Below are positions 43,611 to 52,169 of a stretch of 64,000 bases of DNA, in pieces. A model generated the notes under the pieces. It was given only the letters and a program-made list of their open reading frames with translations, did no database searches and was not told where the DNA came from. The first letter of the stretch is position 1; each line of letters starts with the position of its first letter. This DNA is from Chryseobacterium daecheongense (GTDB lineage: Bacteria > Bacteroidota > Bacteroidia > Flavobacteriales > Weeksellaceae), in assembly GCF_003729955.1 (NCBI RefSeq), contig NZ_RJTX01000004.1, positions 372,001 to 436,000 of the forward strand. The letters are read 5' to 3'. A program made the translations under genes and the position numbers.

Positions 43611-44879
43611 ATGGAAACAAAAAAAGTGGCCATCGTAGGATACAACAGAATTCCGTTTGCCAGAATCAACACCGCTTATGCAGACCAGGGAAACCAGGAA
43701 TTATTGATTGCTGCATTAAACGGCCTTATCGATCGTTATCATCTGAAAGGAAAACTTCTTGGAGAAGTTGCAGGTGGTGCTGTAATCAAACATATTTCCG
43801 AAAGCAACCTCATCAGAGAATCAGTGATGAACACTTCACTGGACCCCGCGACTCCGGCTTGTGATCTTCAGCAAGCGTGTGACACAGGAATTGAAGCAGC
43901 TGTTTATATCGGAAATAAAATAGCCTTAGGGCAAATTGAAAGCGGAATTGCCTGTGGTGTTGAAGCGATGAGCAATATCCCTTTTGAATCTTCCCCAAGA
44001 TTAAGAAAGGCATTATTAAAAGCCAATAAAGAAAAATCAGCTTTTGGAAAATTAAAACAATTGTTAAGTCCGAAGCTGAAAGACTGGATGCCGATTCCTT
44101 ACAAAGGCCAGGAACCGAAAACAGGGCTGGTTATGGGAGAGCATACAGAAATTACGGCCAAATATTACCAGATTTCCCGTGAAGAACAGGATCAGCTAGC
44201 TTTAAAGAGCCATCAGAATATGGCAAAAGCATACGATGAAGGTTTCTTTGATGATATGATCTCTCCGGCTTTTGGCTTAGATACAGACAATAATCTGCGC
44301 CGTGATACAAGCCTGGAAAAATTGGCTTCATTAAAACCTGCTTTTGATAAACAAAACGGGACATTGACTGCCGGAAATTCCACTCCGTTTACAGATGGCG
44401 CTTCTGCGGTGTTATTGGCCAGTGAAGAGTGGGCAAAAGCTAATAATTTACCCATTTTAGCCTATATTACTTTTTCAGAGGTTGCAGGGATTGAATATGT
44501 GGAAAATAAACACAATTTACTTCTAGCTCCGGTTTTTGCAGCAGATAGAATGTTGAAAAAGGCGGGAATGAGCCTTGAAGATTTTGATTACTACGAAATT
44601 CATGAAGCTTTTGCAGCACAGGTATTGGCAACCATAAAAATTTGGGAAAACGATGACCTGGCTAAAAAATTCGGACTTGAAAAAGCTTTGGGAAAAATTG
44701 ACAGGGATAAATTAAATGTAAAAGGAGGAAGTCTTGCTGCGGCCCACCCTTTTGCCGCAACGGGAGGAAGAATCATTGGAACTCTATCCAAATTGCTCAA
44801 TGAGAAAGGGAGCGGAAAAGGATTTATTTCCATTTGTGCTGCAAGAGGACAGGGTGTAACGATGATTTTAGAAAAATAA
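43611..44879 (+). CDS. Acetyl-CoA C-acyltransferase (thiolase)
   Basis: A 422-residue thiolase resembling FadI. The acylated Cys is in CDLQQACDTGIEAAVYIG, the His pair region reads EIHEAFAAQV and GGSLAAAHPFAATGGR, and the final catalytic Cys is in ICAARGQGVTMIL, where biosynthetic thiolases usually have CIGGGQG. It could cleave 3-ketoacyl-CoA in beta-oxidation or condense acyl-CoA units. The sequence does not decide, but the FadI-like CAA motif favours degradation. It is 10 bases downstream of TetR and 11 bases before the thioesterase. Confidence 0.92.
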   Translation: METKKVAIVGYNRIPFARINTAYADQGNQELLIAALNGLIDRYHLKGKLLGEVAGGAVIKHISESNLIRESVMNTSLDPATPACDLQQACDTGIEAAVYIGNKIALGQIESGIACGVEAMSNIPFESSPRLRKALLKANKEKSAFGKLKQLLSPKLKDWMPIPYKGQEPKTGLVMGEHTEITAKYYQISREEQDQLALKSHQNMAKAYDEGFFDDMISPAFGLDTDNNLRRDTSLEKLASLKPAFDKQNGTLTAGNSTPFTDGASAVLLASEEWAKANNLPILAYITFSEVAGIEYVENKHNLLLAPVFAADRMLKKAGMSLEDFDYYEIHEAFAAQVLATIKIWENDDLAKKFGLEKALGKIDRDKLNVKGGSLAAAHPFAATGGRIIGTLSKLLNEKGSGKGFISICAARGQGVTMILEK

Positions 44880-44890
44880 AAATTGAAAAT

Positions 44891-45316
44891 ATGGACAGAT
44901 TAGCACAATTACAGCAATTTATCGGAAAGGAATTTGATCAATCCCCTTCCCCTTTCATGAAATGGCTGAATCCTATTATTGTTTTCGCAGAAGAAGGACA
45001 TTTGGAATTTCAATATACTGTAAGGCCGGAATGGCTGAACCCGATCGGCAATCTTCATGGAGGTGTAACTGCTGCTATTATTGATGATGTCATCGGAGCC
45101 ACCATGTTTTCCTTGAATGAAAATTCATTCATCACCACCATCAATAATGTGATCGATTATTTTTCAACTGCAAAAGAAAATGATATTATTGTAGCCGAAA
45201 CTAAAATTATTAAAAGAGGAAAGCAATTTGTAAATGCCCACTGCGAAATCTGGAATACAGACAAAACCAGACTGATCGCAAGAGGAACCTCTAATTTATT
45301 TAAAATTAATAGCTAA
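44891..45316 (+). CDS. PaaI-family hotdog thioesterase
   Basis: A 141-residue single hotdog-fold protein that hydrolyses acyl-CoA or acyl-carrier thioesters. The signature RPEWLNPIGNLHGGVTAAII includes the HGG motif, with acidic residues following in DDVIGATMFS. The start at 44891 (MDRLAQLQQ) is chosen because it lies 11 bases after the thiolase stop codon, whereas the longer reading overlaps that gene. The next gene, a ketosynthase, begins 2 bases after its stop codon. Confidence 0.9.
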   Translation: MDRLAQLQQFIGKEFDQSPSPFMKWLNPIIVFAEEGHLEFQYTVRPEWLNPIGNLHGGVTAAIIDDVIGATMFSLNENSFITTINNVIDYFSTAKENDIIVAETKIIKRGKQFVNAHCEIWNTDKTRLIARGTSNLFKINS

Positions 45317-45318
45317 GT

Positions 45319-46560
45319 ATGAAAAGAGTTGTCATAACGGGACTTGGAGCCGTAACACCTTTGGGAAACAACGTAGAAGATTATTGGCAAAACAGTATTA
45401 ATGGAGTAAGCGGAGCCAACCTGATCAAACATTTTGATACAGAGAAATTCAAAGTTCACTTTGCCTGTGAAGTCAAAGACTTTGATCCGAAAATCCATTT
45501 AAATCATAATGAAATCAAAAGAAGTGATCTTTTCACCCAATATGCCATGTATACAGCCGCGGAAGCCATCCAGGATTCAGGGTTAAATCTGGAAAATATG
45601 GATCCTTTTGATACCGGTGTGATCTGGGGAACAGGGCAGGGTGGAATGCAGACTTTTGAAAATGAGGTCATGGATTTTGCAAATGGCGACGGAACGCCTC
45701 GTTTCAATCCGTTCTTTGTTCCAAAGTTCATCGCCAATATGGCTTCAGGAATGATCTCCATGAAATATGGGCTTCGGGGAATCAATTATACCACTGTTTC
45801 TGCCTGTGCTACTGGAAATACGGCTTTAATGGATGCTTTCAATTATATCCGTCTTGGAAAAGCAAAAGTAATCATTAGCGGAGGATCCGAAGCGGCTATT
45901 ACTCCAGCCTCAGTGGGTGGTTTTTCCATCATGAAAGCCATGTCTACAAGAAATGATGACTTTAAAACAGCCAGCCGTCCTTACGATGCCCATAGAGATG
46001 GGTTTGTAATGGGGGAAGGTGCAGGAGCTTTGGTCCTAGAAGAATATGAACATGCAAAAGCAAGAGGTGCCAAAATTTATGCAGAGTTGGTGGGGGCAGC
46101 AATGACCGCTGATGCCTATCACATGACAGCGCCACATCCGGATGGAGTCGGAGCTATTAAAGCCATGCAATTAGCTTTGAAAGAGGCAGGAATCAATGCG
46201 GAAGATATTGATTATCTTAATCCTCATGCAACCTCAACTCCGATCGGAGATCTGATTGAATTGAAGGCAATTAACAATGTATTCAAAGGAAGTAAAAATC
46301 TAGACATCAGTGCCACCAAATCCATGACGGGACATTTATTAGGGGCAGCAGGTGCAGCAGAAGCGATTTTATCGATAAAAGCAATCCAAACCGGGATTAT
46401 TCCGCCAACGATCAATGTGGAACATATTGATGAAAATGTTCCGAAAGAAGTGAATATTGTTTTTGGAGAAGCGAAAGAGAAGGAGATCAATTTTGCACTG
46501 AGTAATGCTTTCGGGTTTGGAGGACATAATGCGTCTTTGATTTTTAAGAAGTTTGAATAA
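45319..46560 (+). CDS. fabF: Beta-ketoacyl-ACP synthase II-type condensing enzyme
   Basis: A 413-residue FabF-type ketosynthase with the Cys-His-His triad: TTVSACATGNTALMDAF, then NPHATSTPIGD (FabF usually has NAHGTSTP) and ATKSMTGHLLGAAGAAEA. The C-terminal glycine-rich segment NAFGFGGHNASLIFKKF is intact. It condenses malonyl-ACP with acyl-ACP. Because it is in a TetR-controlled operon and not beside acpP, it is more likely a specialised paralogue than the housekeeping FabF; that is inference. The operon ends at the hairpin at 46658-46681. Confidence 0.9.
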   Translation: MKRVVITGLGAVTPLGNNVEDYWQNSINGVSGANLIKHFDTEKFKVHFACEVKDFDPKIHLNHNEIKRSDLFTQYAMYTAAEAIQDSGLNLENMDPFDTGVIWGTGQGGMQTFENEVMDFANGDGTPRFNPFFVPKFIANMASGMISMKYGLRGINYTTVSACATGNTALMDAFNYIRLGKAKVIISGGSEAAITPASVGGFSIMKAMSTRNDDFKTASRPYDAHRDGFVMGEGAGALVLEEYEHAKARGAKIYAELVGAAMTADAYHMTAPHPDGVGAIKAMQLALKEAGINAEDIDYLNPHATSTPIGDLIELKAINNVFKGSKNLDISATKSMTGHLLGAAGAAEAILSIKAIQTGIIPPTINVEHIDENVPKEVNIVFGEAKEKEINFALSNAFGFGGHNASLIFKKFE

Positions 46561-46657
46561 ATTTCCCGCTGATTGAGCAGATGACGCAGATGTTTGTGTT
46601 TAATTAAAAGGTTAAAAGATTTCGTCAGAATAATAAAAAAGAATAATCCTAAATAAA

Positions 46658-46681
46658 AAAGCAGTCCGATTGGACTGCTTT
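46658..46681. terminator. Bidirectional terminator
   Basis: Perfect 10-base stem (46658-46667 with 46672-46681) and 4-base loop, with A-rich sequence on the left and T-rich on the right. It serves the convergent fabF and L,D-transpeptidase genes. Confidence 0.82.
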
Positions 46682-46686
46682 AATTT

Positions 46687-47448
46687 TTAAGCTTTTAGCC
46701 ACTCCGATTTGGAGAGATAATTCTGATCCGGGTAATAGATGAAAAGAAGATTTCTTCCTTTGATCGTATTAATGATTGGCTGTGTAAGATCTCTCGGCAC
46801 AGCAGGACATCCCCAGCTTCTCCCTATTCTCTTATGTACCGCCGCAAACTCATCACTTACATAATCCGCTCCGTGCATTACGATGGCTCTTCTGTAGGCC
46901 GCATCATTAAATCCTTTATCCATCCCCAATAACCTTAAAGAAAACCCGTTATCTCCATTATACGTGGCATCCGTGATATAAAATCCTAAGCTGCTCTGCA
47001 ACGAACTTTCCGTGTTTGAAAAATTCGTCGCAAATTCTTCGCCCGTATTTTTTCCGTGAGCCACCAATGAATTAAAAAGAACTTTTTTCTCATTGATATC
47101 TATTACCCAAAGTCTCTTGGTATTCGAAGACATAGAAAAATCGCAAATGGTTAATAAGTGCGATTCCTGGTTCAGCAATCCTGCCTTTTTTAAATTTTCA
47201 AATCCCGTTAATGCTTTTGAGAAAACCTCGTAATTCAGTTCGTGGTTAGGCTCAAATGCAATCGAGTGGTATAAATCTTCTGCAGAAGATGCTGAATGAG
47301 CTGTCTTCTCAGATTTCGTGTCTGCTACTAATTTTTCAATCTTTGTGGTGTTGATATTTTCTTTCGCCGTTAATTCCTTTTTTGGAGAAAGGTAAAACGA
47401 CGTTGTGACCATGTATACAACACCTAATAAACTATATAATCCCTTCAT
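46687..47448 (-). CDS. Murein L,D-transpeptidase catalytic domain protein
   Basis: A 253-residue exported protein of the YkuD_2 type. The N-terminus MKGLYSLLGVVYMVTTSFYL is a short signal or anchor, followed by a low-complexity linker rich in Lys, Thr and Glu. The catalytic region near the C-terminus shows IVMHGADYVSD and GRSWGCPAVPRDL, the His and Cys of L,D-transpeptidases. It probably makes 3-3 crosslinks in peptidoglycan or links proteins to it. A -7 box lies at 47480-47487. Confidence 0.9.
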   Translation of the reverse strand: MKGLYSLLGVVYMVTTSFYLSPKKELTAKENINTTKIEKLVADTKSEKTAHSASSAEDLYHSIAFEPNHELNYEVFSKALTGFENLKKAGLLNQESHLLTICDFSMSSNTKRLWVIDINEKKVLFNSLVAHGKNTGEEFATNFSNTESSLQSSLGFYITDATYNGDNGFSLRLLGMDKGFNDAAYRRAIVMHGADYVSDEFAAVHKRIGRSWGCPAVPRDLTQPIINTIKGRNLLFIYYPDQNYLSKSEWLKA

Positions 47449-47479
47449 TCACTATTATGTTAAATTCAAATAAGCGGAG

Positions 47480-47487
47480 CAAATTTA
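47480..47487 (-). promoter_or_regulatory. -7 promoter box for the L,D-transpeptidase gene
   Basis: TAAATTTG on the minus strand, an exact TAnnTTTG match 31 bases before the ATG at 47448. Confidence 0.5.
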
Positions 47488-47577
47488 TAAATTACATGAT
47501 AATGAAGGCCAATAAGTCTACAAAGTTTAACTCAATTTAAGAAACTTTAACTTCCTGATTTTGTGAATTAAAGAGCA

Positions 47578-48024
47578 TTATTTTTGTGCATCCGGGACAA
47601 ATTCCAGGCTTATGGAATTCATGCAATACCTTAATCCTGTAGGCTTCGGACCGTCATCAAAAACATGTCCCAAATGAGAATCGCATCTTTTACAAAGTAC
47701 TTCTACCCTATCCATTCCGTAGGTCAGATCTCTTTTATAATATACGCCTTCTTTATCAGCTTCAAAAAAGCTCGGCCAACCGCAGCTGCTGGCAAATTTT
47801 GAAGTGGAACGGAACAAATGGTTGCCGCAAACGGCACAATAATATTCTCCGGTTTCATCAAACTCGTTGTATTTTCCGGTAAAAGCTCTTTCGGTAGCCG
47901 CTTCTCTTGCTACAGCATATAAATCGGAAGGAAGTATCTTTTTCCATTCTTCGTTAGAAACATTGAGTGGAGTTGTATCTGTTCTGGAATAGTATGGATT
48001 GTTTTTTGCATCTTTATTTTCCAT
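47578..48024 (-). CDS. msrB: Peptide-methionine (R)-S-oxide reductase MsrB
   Basis: Reduces R-methionine sulfoxide in proteins using thioredoxin. From the ATG at 48024 the protein has 148 residues: zinc ligands Cys63/Cys66 in YYCAVCGN and Cys111/Cys114 in LCKRCDSHLGH, and the catalytic Cys134 in RYCMNSISLEF. Upstream, in another frame, is a good lipoprotein signal peptide (48014-48103) sitting behind a promoter box. The original gene may therefore have encoded an exported lipoprotein that is now frameshifted; alternatively this cytoplasmic form is the real one. A GTG at 48057 would add 11 residues in this frame. Confidence 0.9.
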   Translation of the reverse strand: MENKDAKNNPYYSRTDTTPLNVSNEEWKKILPSDLYAVAREAATERAFTGKYNEFDETGEYYCAVCGNHLFRSTSKFASSCGWPSFFEADKEGVYYKRDLTYGMDRVEVLCKRCDSHLGHVFDDGPKPTGLRYCMNSISLEFVPDAQK

Positions 48025-48103
48025 AGATGAGATTTTGATAGATGGGCTGCTGTGCACACGTTTGCAGAAATGTGAATAATACTATTGAAATCAAAAATTT
48101 CAT
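48014..48103 (-). other. Out-of-frame lipoprotein signal peptide just upstream of msrB
   Basis: A 29-codon reading from an ATG at 48103 gives MKFLISIVLFTFLQTCAQQ, a textbook lipoprotein signal with a Cys after LQT, and then stops 4 codons into the msrB frame. It begins 4 bases after an exact -7 box, which suits a true start. A single-base change near 48040-48060 would join it to msrB. It could be a frameshift, an assembly error, or chance. Confidence 0.5.
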
Positions 48104-48106
48104 AAC

Positions 48107-48123
48107 CAAATTTACTAAATTTG
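48107..48123. promoter_or_regulatory. Back-to-back divergent -7 promoter boxes
   Basis: A 17-base inverted repeat, CAAATTTA-C-TAAATTTG. Each arm is an exact TAnnTTTG on one strand: one points to the reading at 48103 (minus), the other to the DUF445 ATG at 48129 (plus). Both start codons lie within about 6 bases of their box. Confidence 0.55.
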
Positions 48124-48128
48124 AGAAT

Positions 48129-49373
48129 ATGAATGATGAAGCTAAAAGAATACAGCTAAGAAAATATAAAGCTTTCGCCACAGGATTATTTGTGTTGATG
48201 GCAATCATTTTTATCGTCATGACGATCCTCCAGAAAACAAATGATTCTCATTGGATAGGTTATGTCCGTGCTTTTTCCGAGGCCGCAATGGTGGGTGCTT
48301 TGGCAGACTGGTTTGCCGTTACAGCATTATTCCGTCATCCGTTAGGACTGCCTATTCCACACACCAATCTCATTGAAAACAGCAAACACAGACTGGGTGA
48401 TAACCTGGGAAGTTTTGTAGTAAATAATTTTCTTTCGCCTCAAAATATCCGTCCTTACATTCAAAAGCTGAAAGTGTCTAACTTTGTGGGAGAGTGGCTC
48501 GCCAAAGAAAAAAATCAAGAGATTTTAATTCAAAACCTTTCGGATATTGTCCTTGATATTCTCAATAAACTGGATGATTCTACCGTAAGCCATTTTATCA
48601 GTAAAAAGGTTTCGGAAATGACAGATGATATTCAACTCAATAAGATTATTGGAAACGGAATCAATTATCTTCTGGAAAAAAATGATCATCAAAGGATTAT
48701 CACCAATCTTTCAAGGCAAATTAAAGATTACGTTCTTGAAAATGATGAAATGATCAAAAACAGAGTAAGTGAAGGAAGCTATACCTTCATTCCCAAATTT
48801 GTAGATAATAAAATTGCCGAAAAAATTGCTTCCGGTTTATCCGACTTTTTTAAAGAGATTGAAGAAGATCCGGAACATGAGATCAGAGCTTTGATCACTA
48901 AAAAAATCCACGAATTTTCTATTGACCTGAAAGAAGACCCGAAATGGAATGATGAATTTAAAAACATCAAAAACGGTCTTCTGAAAAGCGAAAAACTGGA
49001 TGAATATTCCAACGACATCTGGATTTCTATTAAAAAAACATTGATGAAAGAACTTCAGGAAGAACAATCTGCTCTGAAAAACTATATTTCCAAAAACCTG
49101 AATGAGTTTTCACAAAACCTGAAAACAGATGAAAATCTACAGAATAAAATTGACCATTGGGTACGTGTTACCGCTTACAAATATATCCTGAAAAACACCC
49201 ATCAGTTTGGAAACCTCATCAGCTCAACGGTAGGAAACTGGAAAGGTAAAGAACTGAGTGAGAAACTGGAACTGGAAGTGGGAAAAGACCTCCAGTTTAT
49301 TCGGGTAAATGGAACTTTAGTCGGTGGATTAGTCGGATTGATTATCTATACGATTGCCCATTTTTTTATTTAA
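48129..49373 (+). CDS. DUF445 membrane protein (YjiN-like)
   Basis: A 414-residue protein with a transmembrane segment near the N-terminus (FATGLFVLMAIIFIVMTILQ) and one at the very C-terminus (LVGGLVGLIIYTIAHFF). The conserved DUF445 block is AMVGALADWFAVTALFRHPL. Between lies a long charged helical domain, probably coiled and facing one compartment. Function unknown; E. coli YjiN is the nearest named homologue. The start at 48129 is favoured by the -7 box at 48116-48123; an in-frame ATG at 48042 would overlap msrB. Confidence 0.88.
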   Translation: MNDEAKRIQLRKYKAFATGLFVLMAIIFIVMTILQKTNDSHWIGYVRAFSEAAMVGALADWFAVTALFRHPLGLPIPHTNLIENSKHRLGDNLGSFVVNNFLSPQNIRPYIQKLKVSNFVGEWLAKEKNQEILIQNLSDIVLDILNKLDDSTVSHFISKKVSEMTDDIQLNKIIGNGINYLLEKNDHQRIITNLSRQIKDYVLENDEMIKNRVSEGSYTFIPKFVDNKIAEKIASGLSDFFKEIEEDPEHEIRALITKKIHEFSIDLKEDPKWNDEFKNIKNGLLKSEKLDEYSNDIWISIKKTLMKELQEEQSALKNYISKNLNEFSQNLKTDENLQNKIDHWVRVTAYKYILKNTHQFGNLISSTVGNWKGKELSEKLELEVGKDLQFIRVNGTLVGGLVGLIIYTIAHFFI

Positions 49374-49389
49374 AACTAACCACCAAACC

Positions 49390-50277
49390 ATGAAAAAAAT
49401 CTTTATTGTACTTGTTTCATTCTATTCTGCGTTTTTCCTCTGTCAGAAAATTGAGCTTAAAAGTGTTACTGATTCTTCACAAATTTTTAGAGGAGAAATA
49501 GCCGGGATGCCCGTTACCATGCAATTAAACTACACCGGGATTGTGGATTGCAGCCAATATCAGCATTTTGTGGACGGATGGTACTATTATGACAAGTATC
49601 AGAAAAAGATTCCCTTGTCCGGCATTTACGATTACGGAAATTTATATCTCTATCATTTCGGAGGAAAACAGAAACAGGTTTTTAAGGCTTTCCAGGATAA
49701 AATTACCTCACCCCGTTCCATTGAAAAAGTGGACAGTATTGCAAAAACCTTTAAACCTAAAGAAATCCTGGATTTTACAAGCAACAATGAGAGTGTTGAA
49801 GTTGCAGGCCACTTTTATATGAAAAACAAAGTACATCCTTCCAAATTATTTACCAAGAACAATATGATTTACCGGTATAATAATTATCTTATCCTTCCCA
49901 ATAATAAGAAAATCAACACCTACGATATCATTGACCGATATGGGGGCAATGAATTAATATCATATAAATCAGATAACAACGGAAACAGGATCCTTTTATA
50001 TTTTGAAAGAGCATCTAATTTCAACTATTGCGGGATGTGCGGCGCCAGTGATGGTGAAAAAGGCTATAGAGTGCTTTATTTTACCAAAGACTGGAATTAT
50101 AAAAGATATGAAGAATTTCTTACGGAAAGCTGCCTGACCAATATTTATGATACTACGGAAACAAAAACCAAAGATCCGAAAGTAATAAAATTCAATATTA
50201 AAAAAACTACGACTTCTCCTGCTTATACAACACTCACTGTAGATATGAAAAATGCTTCCGTAGTAAAATCGAAATAA
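49390..50277 (+). CDS. Hypothetical exported protein
   Basis: A 295-residue protein with a Sec signal peptide (MKKIFIVLVSFYSAFFLCQ), not assigned to a family I know. The mature part has aromatic, beta-rich stretches such as GWYYYDKYQKKIPLSGIYDY and LYLYHFGGKQKQVF, and a CGMCGASDGEKG segment with two Cys that could form a disulfide or bind metal. The start at 49390 is chosen because it places the signal peptide at the N-terminus; the longer reading overlaps the DUF445 gene. It may be co-transcribed with DUF445 (16 bases apart). Confidence 0.85.
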   Translation: MKKIFIVLVSFYSAFFLCQKIELKSVTDSSQIFRGEIAGMPVTMQLNYTGIVDCSQYQHFVDGWYYYDKYQKKIPLSGIYDYGNLYLYHFGGKQKQVFKAFQDKITSPRSIEKVDSIAKTFKPKEILDFTSNNESVEVAGHFYMKNKVHPSKLFTKNNMIYRYNNYLILPNNKKINTYDIIDRYGGNELISYKSDNNGNRILLYFERASNFNYCGMCGASDGEKGYRVLYFTKDWNYKRYEEFLTESCLTNIYDTTETKTKDPKVIKFNIKKTTTSPAYTTLTVDMKNASVVKSK

Positions 50278-50303
50278 AAAAAGAGAATCAAATTGACCCT
50301 CTT
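50276..50303 (-). terminator. Terminator of pyrD
   Basis: Stem of up to 11 pairs (two G:U) within 50281-50303, then seven T on the minus strand (A at 50276-50282). It lies 13 bases past the pyrD stop codon and touches the stop of the convergent gene. Confidence 0.65.
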
Positions 50304-50316
50304 CCAATATCTTTAA

Positions 50317-51339
50317 TTATCTCGGTAATCGGCTGGCTCTTTTTAAAAGCTCTTTGTTGATTTCATTGATCAACTCAGGTCCTTCATAGATAAATCCTGT
50401 ATACAACTGGACTAAGCTTGCTCCCGCATCCAGTTTTTCAATAGCATCCTTAGCAGAGTGAATTCCTCCTACTCCGATAATAGGAAATGCTCTGTTACTT
50501 TTTTCAGAAAGGAAACGGATCACTTCCGTAGATCTTTTCGTCAAAGGTTTCCCGGAAAGTCCTCCCATCTCAGATTTATTTTCAGAAATCAATCCCTCAC
50601 GCGAAAGGGTTGTGTTAGTAGCAATAACCCCTGCAATTTTAGTTTCCTTCACAATATCGATGATATCCAAAAGCTGATCATCCGATAAATCCGGAGCAAT
50701 TTTCAGAAGAATCGGTTTGGGATTGGCTTTTTCAACATTCATCTGCTGTAAAGTTCCCAAAAGCTGAGTCAAAGGCTCTTTATCCTGAAGCTCCCGAAGA
50801 TTGGGAGTATTTGGCGAGCTTACATTCACCACGAAATAATCTACGTAAGGGAAAAGCTTTTCAAAACAGATTTTATAATCATTGACCGCTTCTTCATTCG
50901 GGGTCACTTTGTTTTTCCCGATATTTCCGCCTATCAATACATTTTTATTCTTTTTAAGGCGTTCTACTGCGGCATCTACTCCATCATTATTGAAACCCAT
51001 TCTATTGATAATCGCAGCATCTTCCTTTAAACGGAAAAGCCTTGTTTTATCATTTCCGGGTTGTGCTTTTGGAGTTAATGTCCCGATTTCTATGAATCCG
51101 AAACCAAGATCAGACAGTTCATTATACAGCATTGCATTTTTATCAAAACCTGCTGCTAAGCCTACCGGATTTTTAAATTTCAACCCGAATACCACTCTTT
51201 CCAGTCTTTTGTCTTCAATAGGTTTCGGAAGAAAAAGCTTCGTGAAAAAAGAGAAATTTTTAAGCATTGAAAAAGTAAAATAGTGAACTTTTTCCGGATC
51301 AAATTTGAAAAGAATGGGGCGAATCAGGTTTTTGTACAT
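50317..51339 (-). CDS. pyrD: Quinone-dependent dihydroorotate dehydrogenase
   Basis: Oxidises dihydroorotate to orotate in pyrimidine synthesis, passing electrons to quinone. The 340 residues show class 2 features: an N-terminal amphipathic helical extension ([20 protein letters not shown]) for membrane contact, [19 protein letters not shown], the FMN/orotate region [20 protein letters not shown] with the catalytic Ser, and [20 protein letters not shown] near the end. It is a single-gene unit with a -7 box at 51356-51363 and its own terminator. Confidence 0.97.
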   Translation of the reverse strand: MYKNLIRPILFKFDPEKVHYFTFSMLKNFSFFTKLFLPKPIEDKRLERVVFGLKFKNPVGLAAGFDKNAMLYNELSDLGFGFIEIGTLTPKAQPGNDKTRLFRLKEDAAIINRMGFNNDGVDAAVERLKKNKNVLIGGNIGKNKVTPNEEAVNDYKICFEKLFPYVDYFVVNVSSPNTPNLRELQDKEPLTQLLGTLQQMNVEKANPKPILLKIAPDLSDDQLLDIIDIVKETKIAGVIATNTTLSREGLISENKSEMGGLSGKPLTKRSTEVIRFLSEKSNRAFPIIGVGGIHSAKDAIEKLDAGASLVQLYTGFIYEGPELINEINKELLKRASRLPR

Positions 51340-51355
51340 GCCTTTTTTTGGAGTA

Positions 51356-51363
51356 CAAAGATA
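51356..51363 (-). promoter_or_regulatory. -7 promoter box for pyrD
   Basis: TATCTTTG on the minus strand, an exact TAnnTTTG match 16 bases before the ATG at 51339. Confidence 0.5.
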
Positions 51364-51399
51364 ATTATTTTAATTGAGAGTGTAAACCCAACCACCTGA

Positions 51400-52113
51400 C
51401 TAAGAATAATCAGATTCATTGCCATAAGAACTTACATCGAAGCCTAAAATATCCGCAACTCTTTTGAATTCATCATCAATGGAGGCATTAAGGATCATTT
51501 TTTCACGAGTAACGGGATGATTAAAAACTAATTGATGGGCGTGAAGCGTCATTTTGTTAATGCCAAATGTTTGAAGCCACAACTTATTTTGTTTATTGCA
51601 ACCATGTTTTCGGCAACCTAAAATTGGATGCAAAATGTGTTTAAAATGTTTTCTCAACTGATGAAACCGTCCTGTTTCCGGAATAGCTTCAACCAGACAA
51701 TATCTGGAAGTCTGATGTTTTAAAAAAGGTAAATCTATTTCCGATGTCTGTAAACGACGATAATAAGTGATTGCATTTTGTCTGACTTCGTTTTCATTCA
51801 CTAAATCATAATCGATGGTTTCTTCTTCTTTTGTCCAGCCTCTTAGAATGGCAATATACTTTTTTTCAACCTCTCTTGCTACAAACTGATCGCTCATGAT
51901 CTTCAATGTATCTTTATCTAAAGTGAACAGCAAAACACCCGAAGTTTTTCGGTCCAAACGATGAACAGGATACACTTTTAGCCCAATTTGATCCCTAAGC
52001 TTCTGAATCGCATATTCACTTGCTTCTCCCGTATAAAATGACTTATGGACCAATAATCCGCTAGGTTTGTTAATGGCAATAAGATACTCGTCCCGATAAA
52101 GAATTTCTAACAT
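51400..52113 (-). CDS. truC: tRNA pseudouridine(65) synthase TruC
   Basis: RluA-family enzyme of 237 residues, closest to TruC, which makes pseudouridine 65 in tRNA. The N-terminus LEILYRDEYLIAINKPSGLL and VHRLDRKTSGVLLF, with catalytic Asp54, match TruC well, as does ETGRFHQLRKHFKHILHPIL. The following segment reads GCRKHGCNKQNK, where E. coli TruC has GDSKHGD; the two Cys are probably a lineage variant. No S4 RNA-binding domain is present, as expected for TruC. The -7 box at 52118-52125 is 4 bases from its ATG. Confidence 0.9.
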   Translation of the reverse strand: MLEILYRDEYLIAINKPSGLLVHKSFYTGEASEYAIQKLRDQIGLKVYPVHRLDRKTSGVLLFTLDKDTLKIMSDQFVAREVEKKYIAILRGWTKEEETIDYDLVNENEVRQNAITYYRRLQTSEIDLPFLKHQTSRYCLVEAIPETGRFHQLRKHFKHILHPILGCRKHGCNKQNKLWLQTFGINKMTLHAHQLVFNHPVTREKMILNASIDDEFKRVADILGFDVSSYGNESDYS

Positions 52114-52117
52114 GGAA

Positions 52118-52125
52118 CAAAAGTA
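52118..52125 (-). promoter_or_regulatory. -7 promoter box for truC
   Basis: TACTTTTG on the minus strand, an exact TAnnTTTG match 4 bases before the ATG at 52113, predicting a leaderless mRNA. Confidence 0.45.
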
Positions 52126-52169
52126 GAAATTTTAGACTGATTGGCTCTGATTAAGCAGCATGTTTGAAC

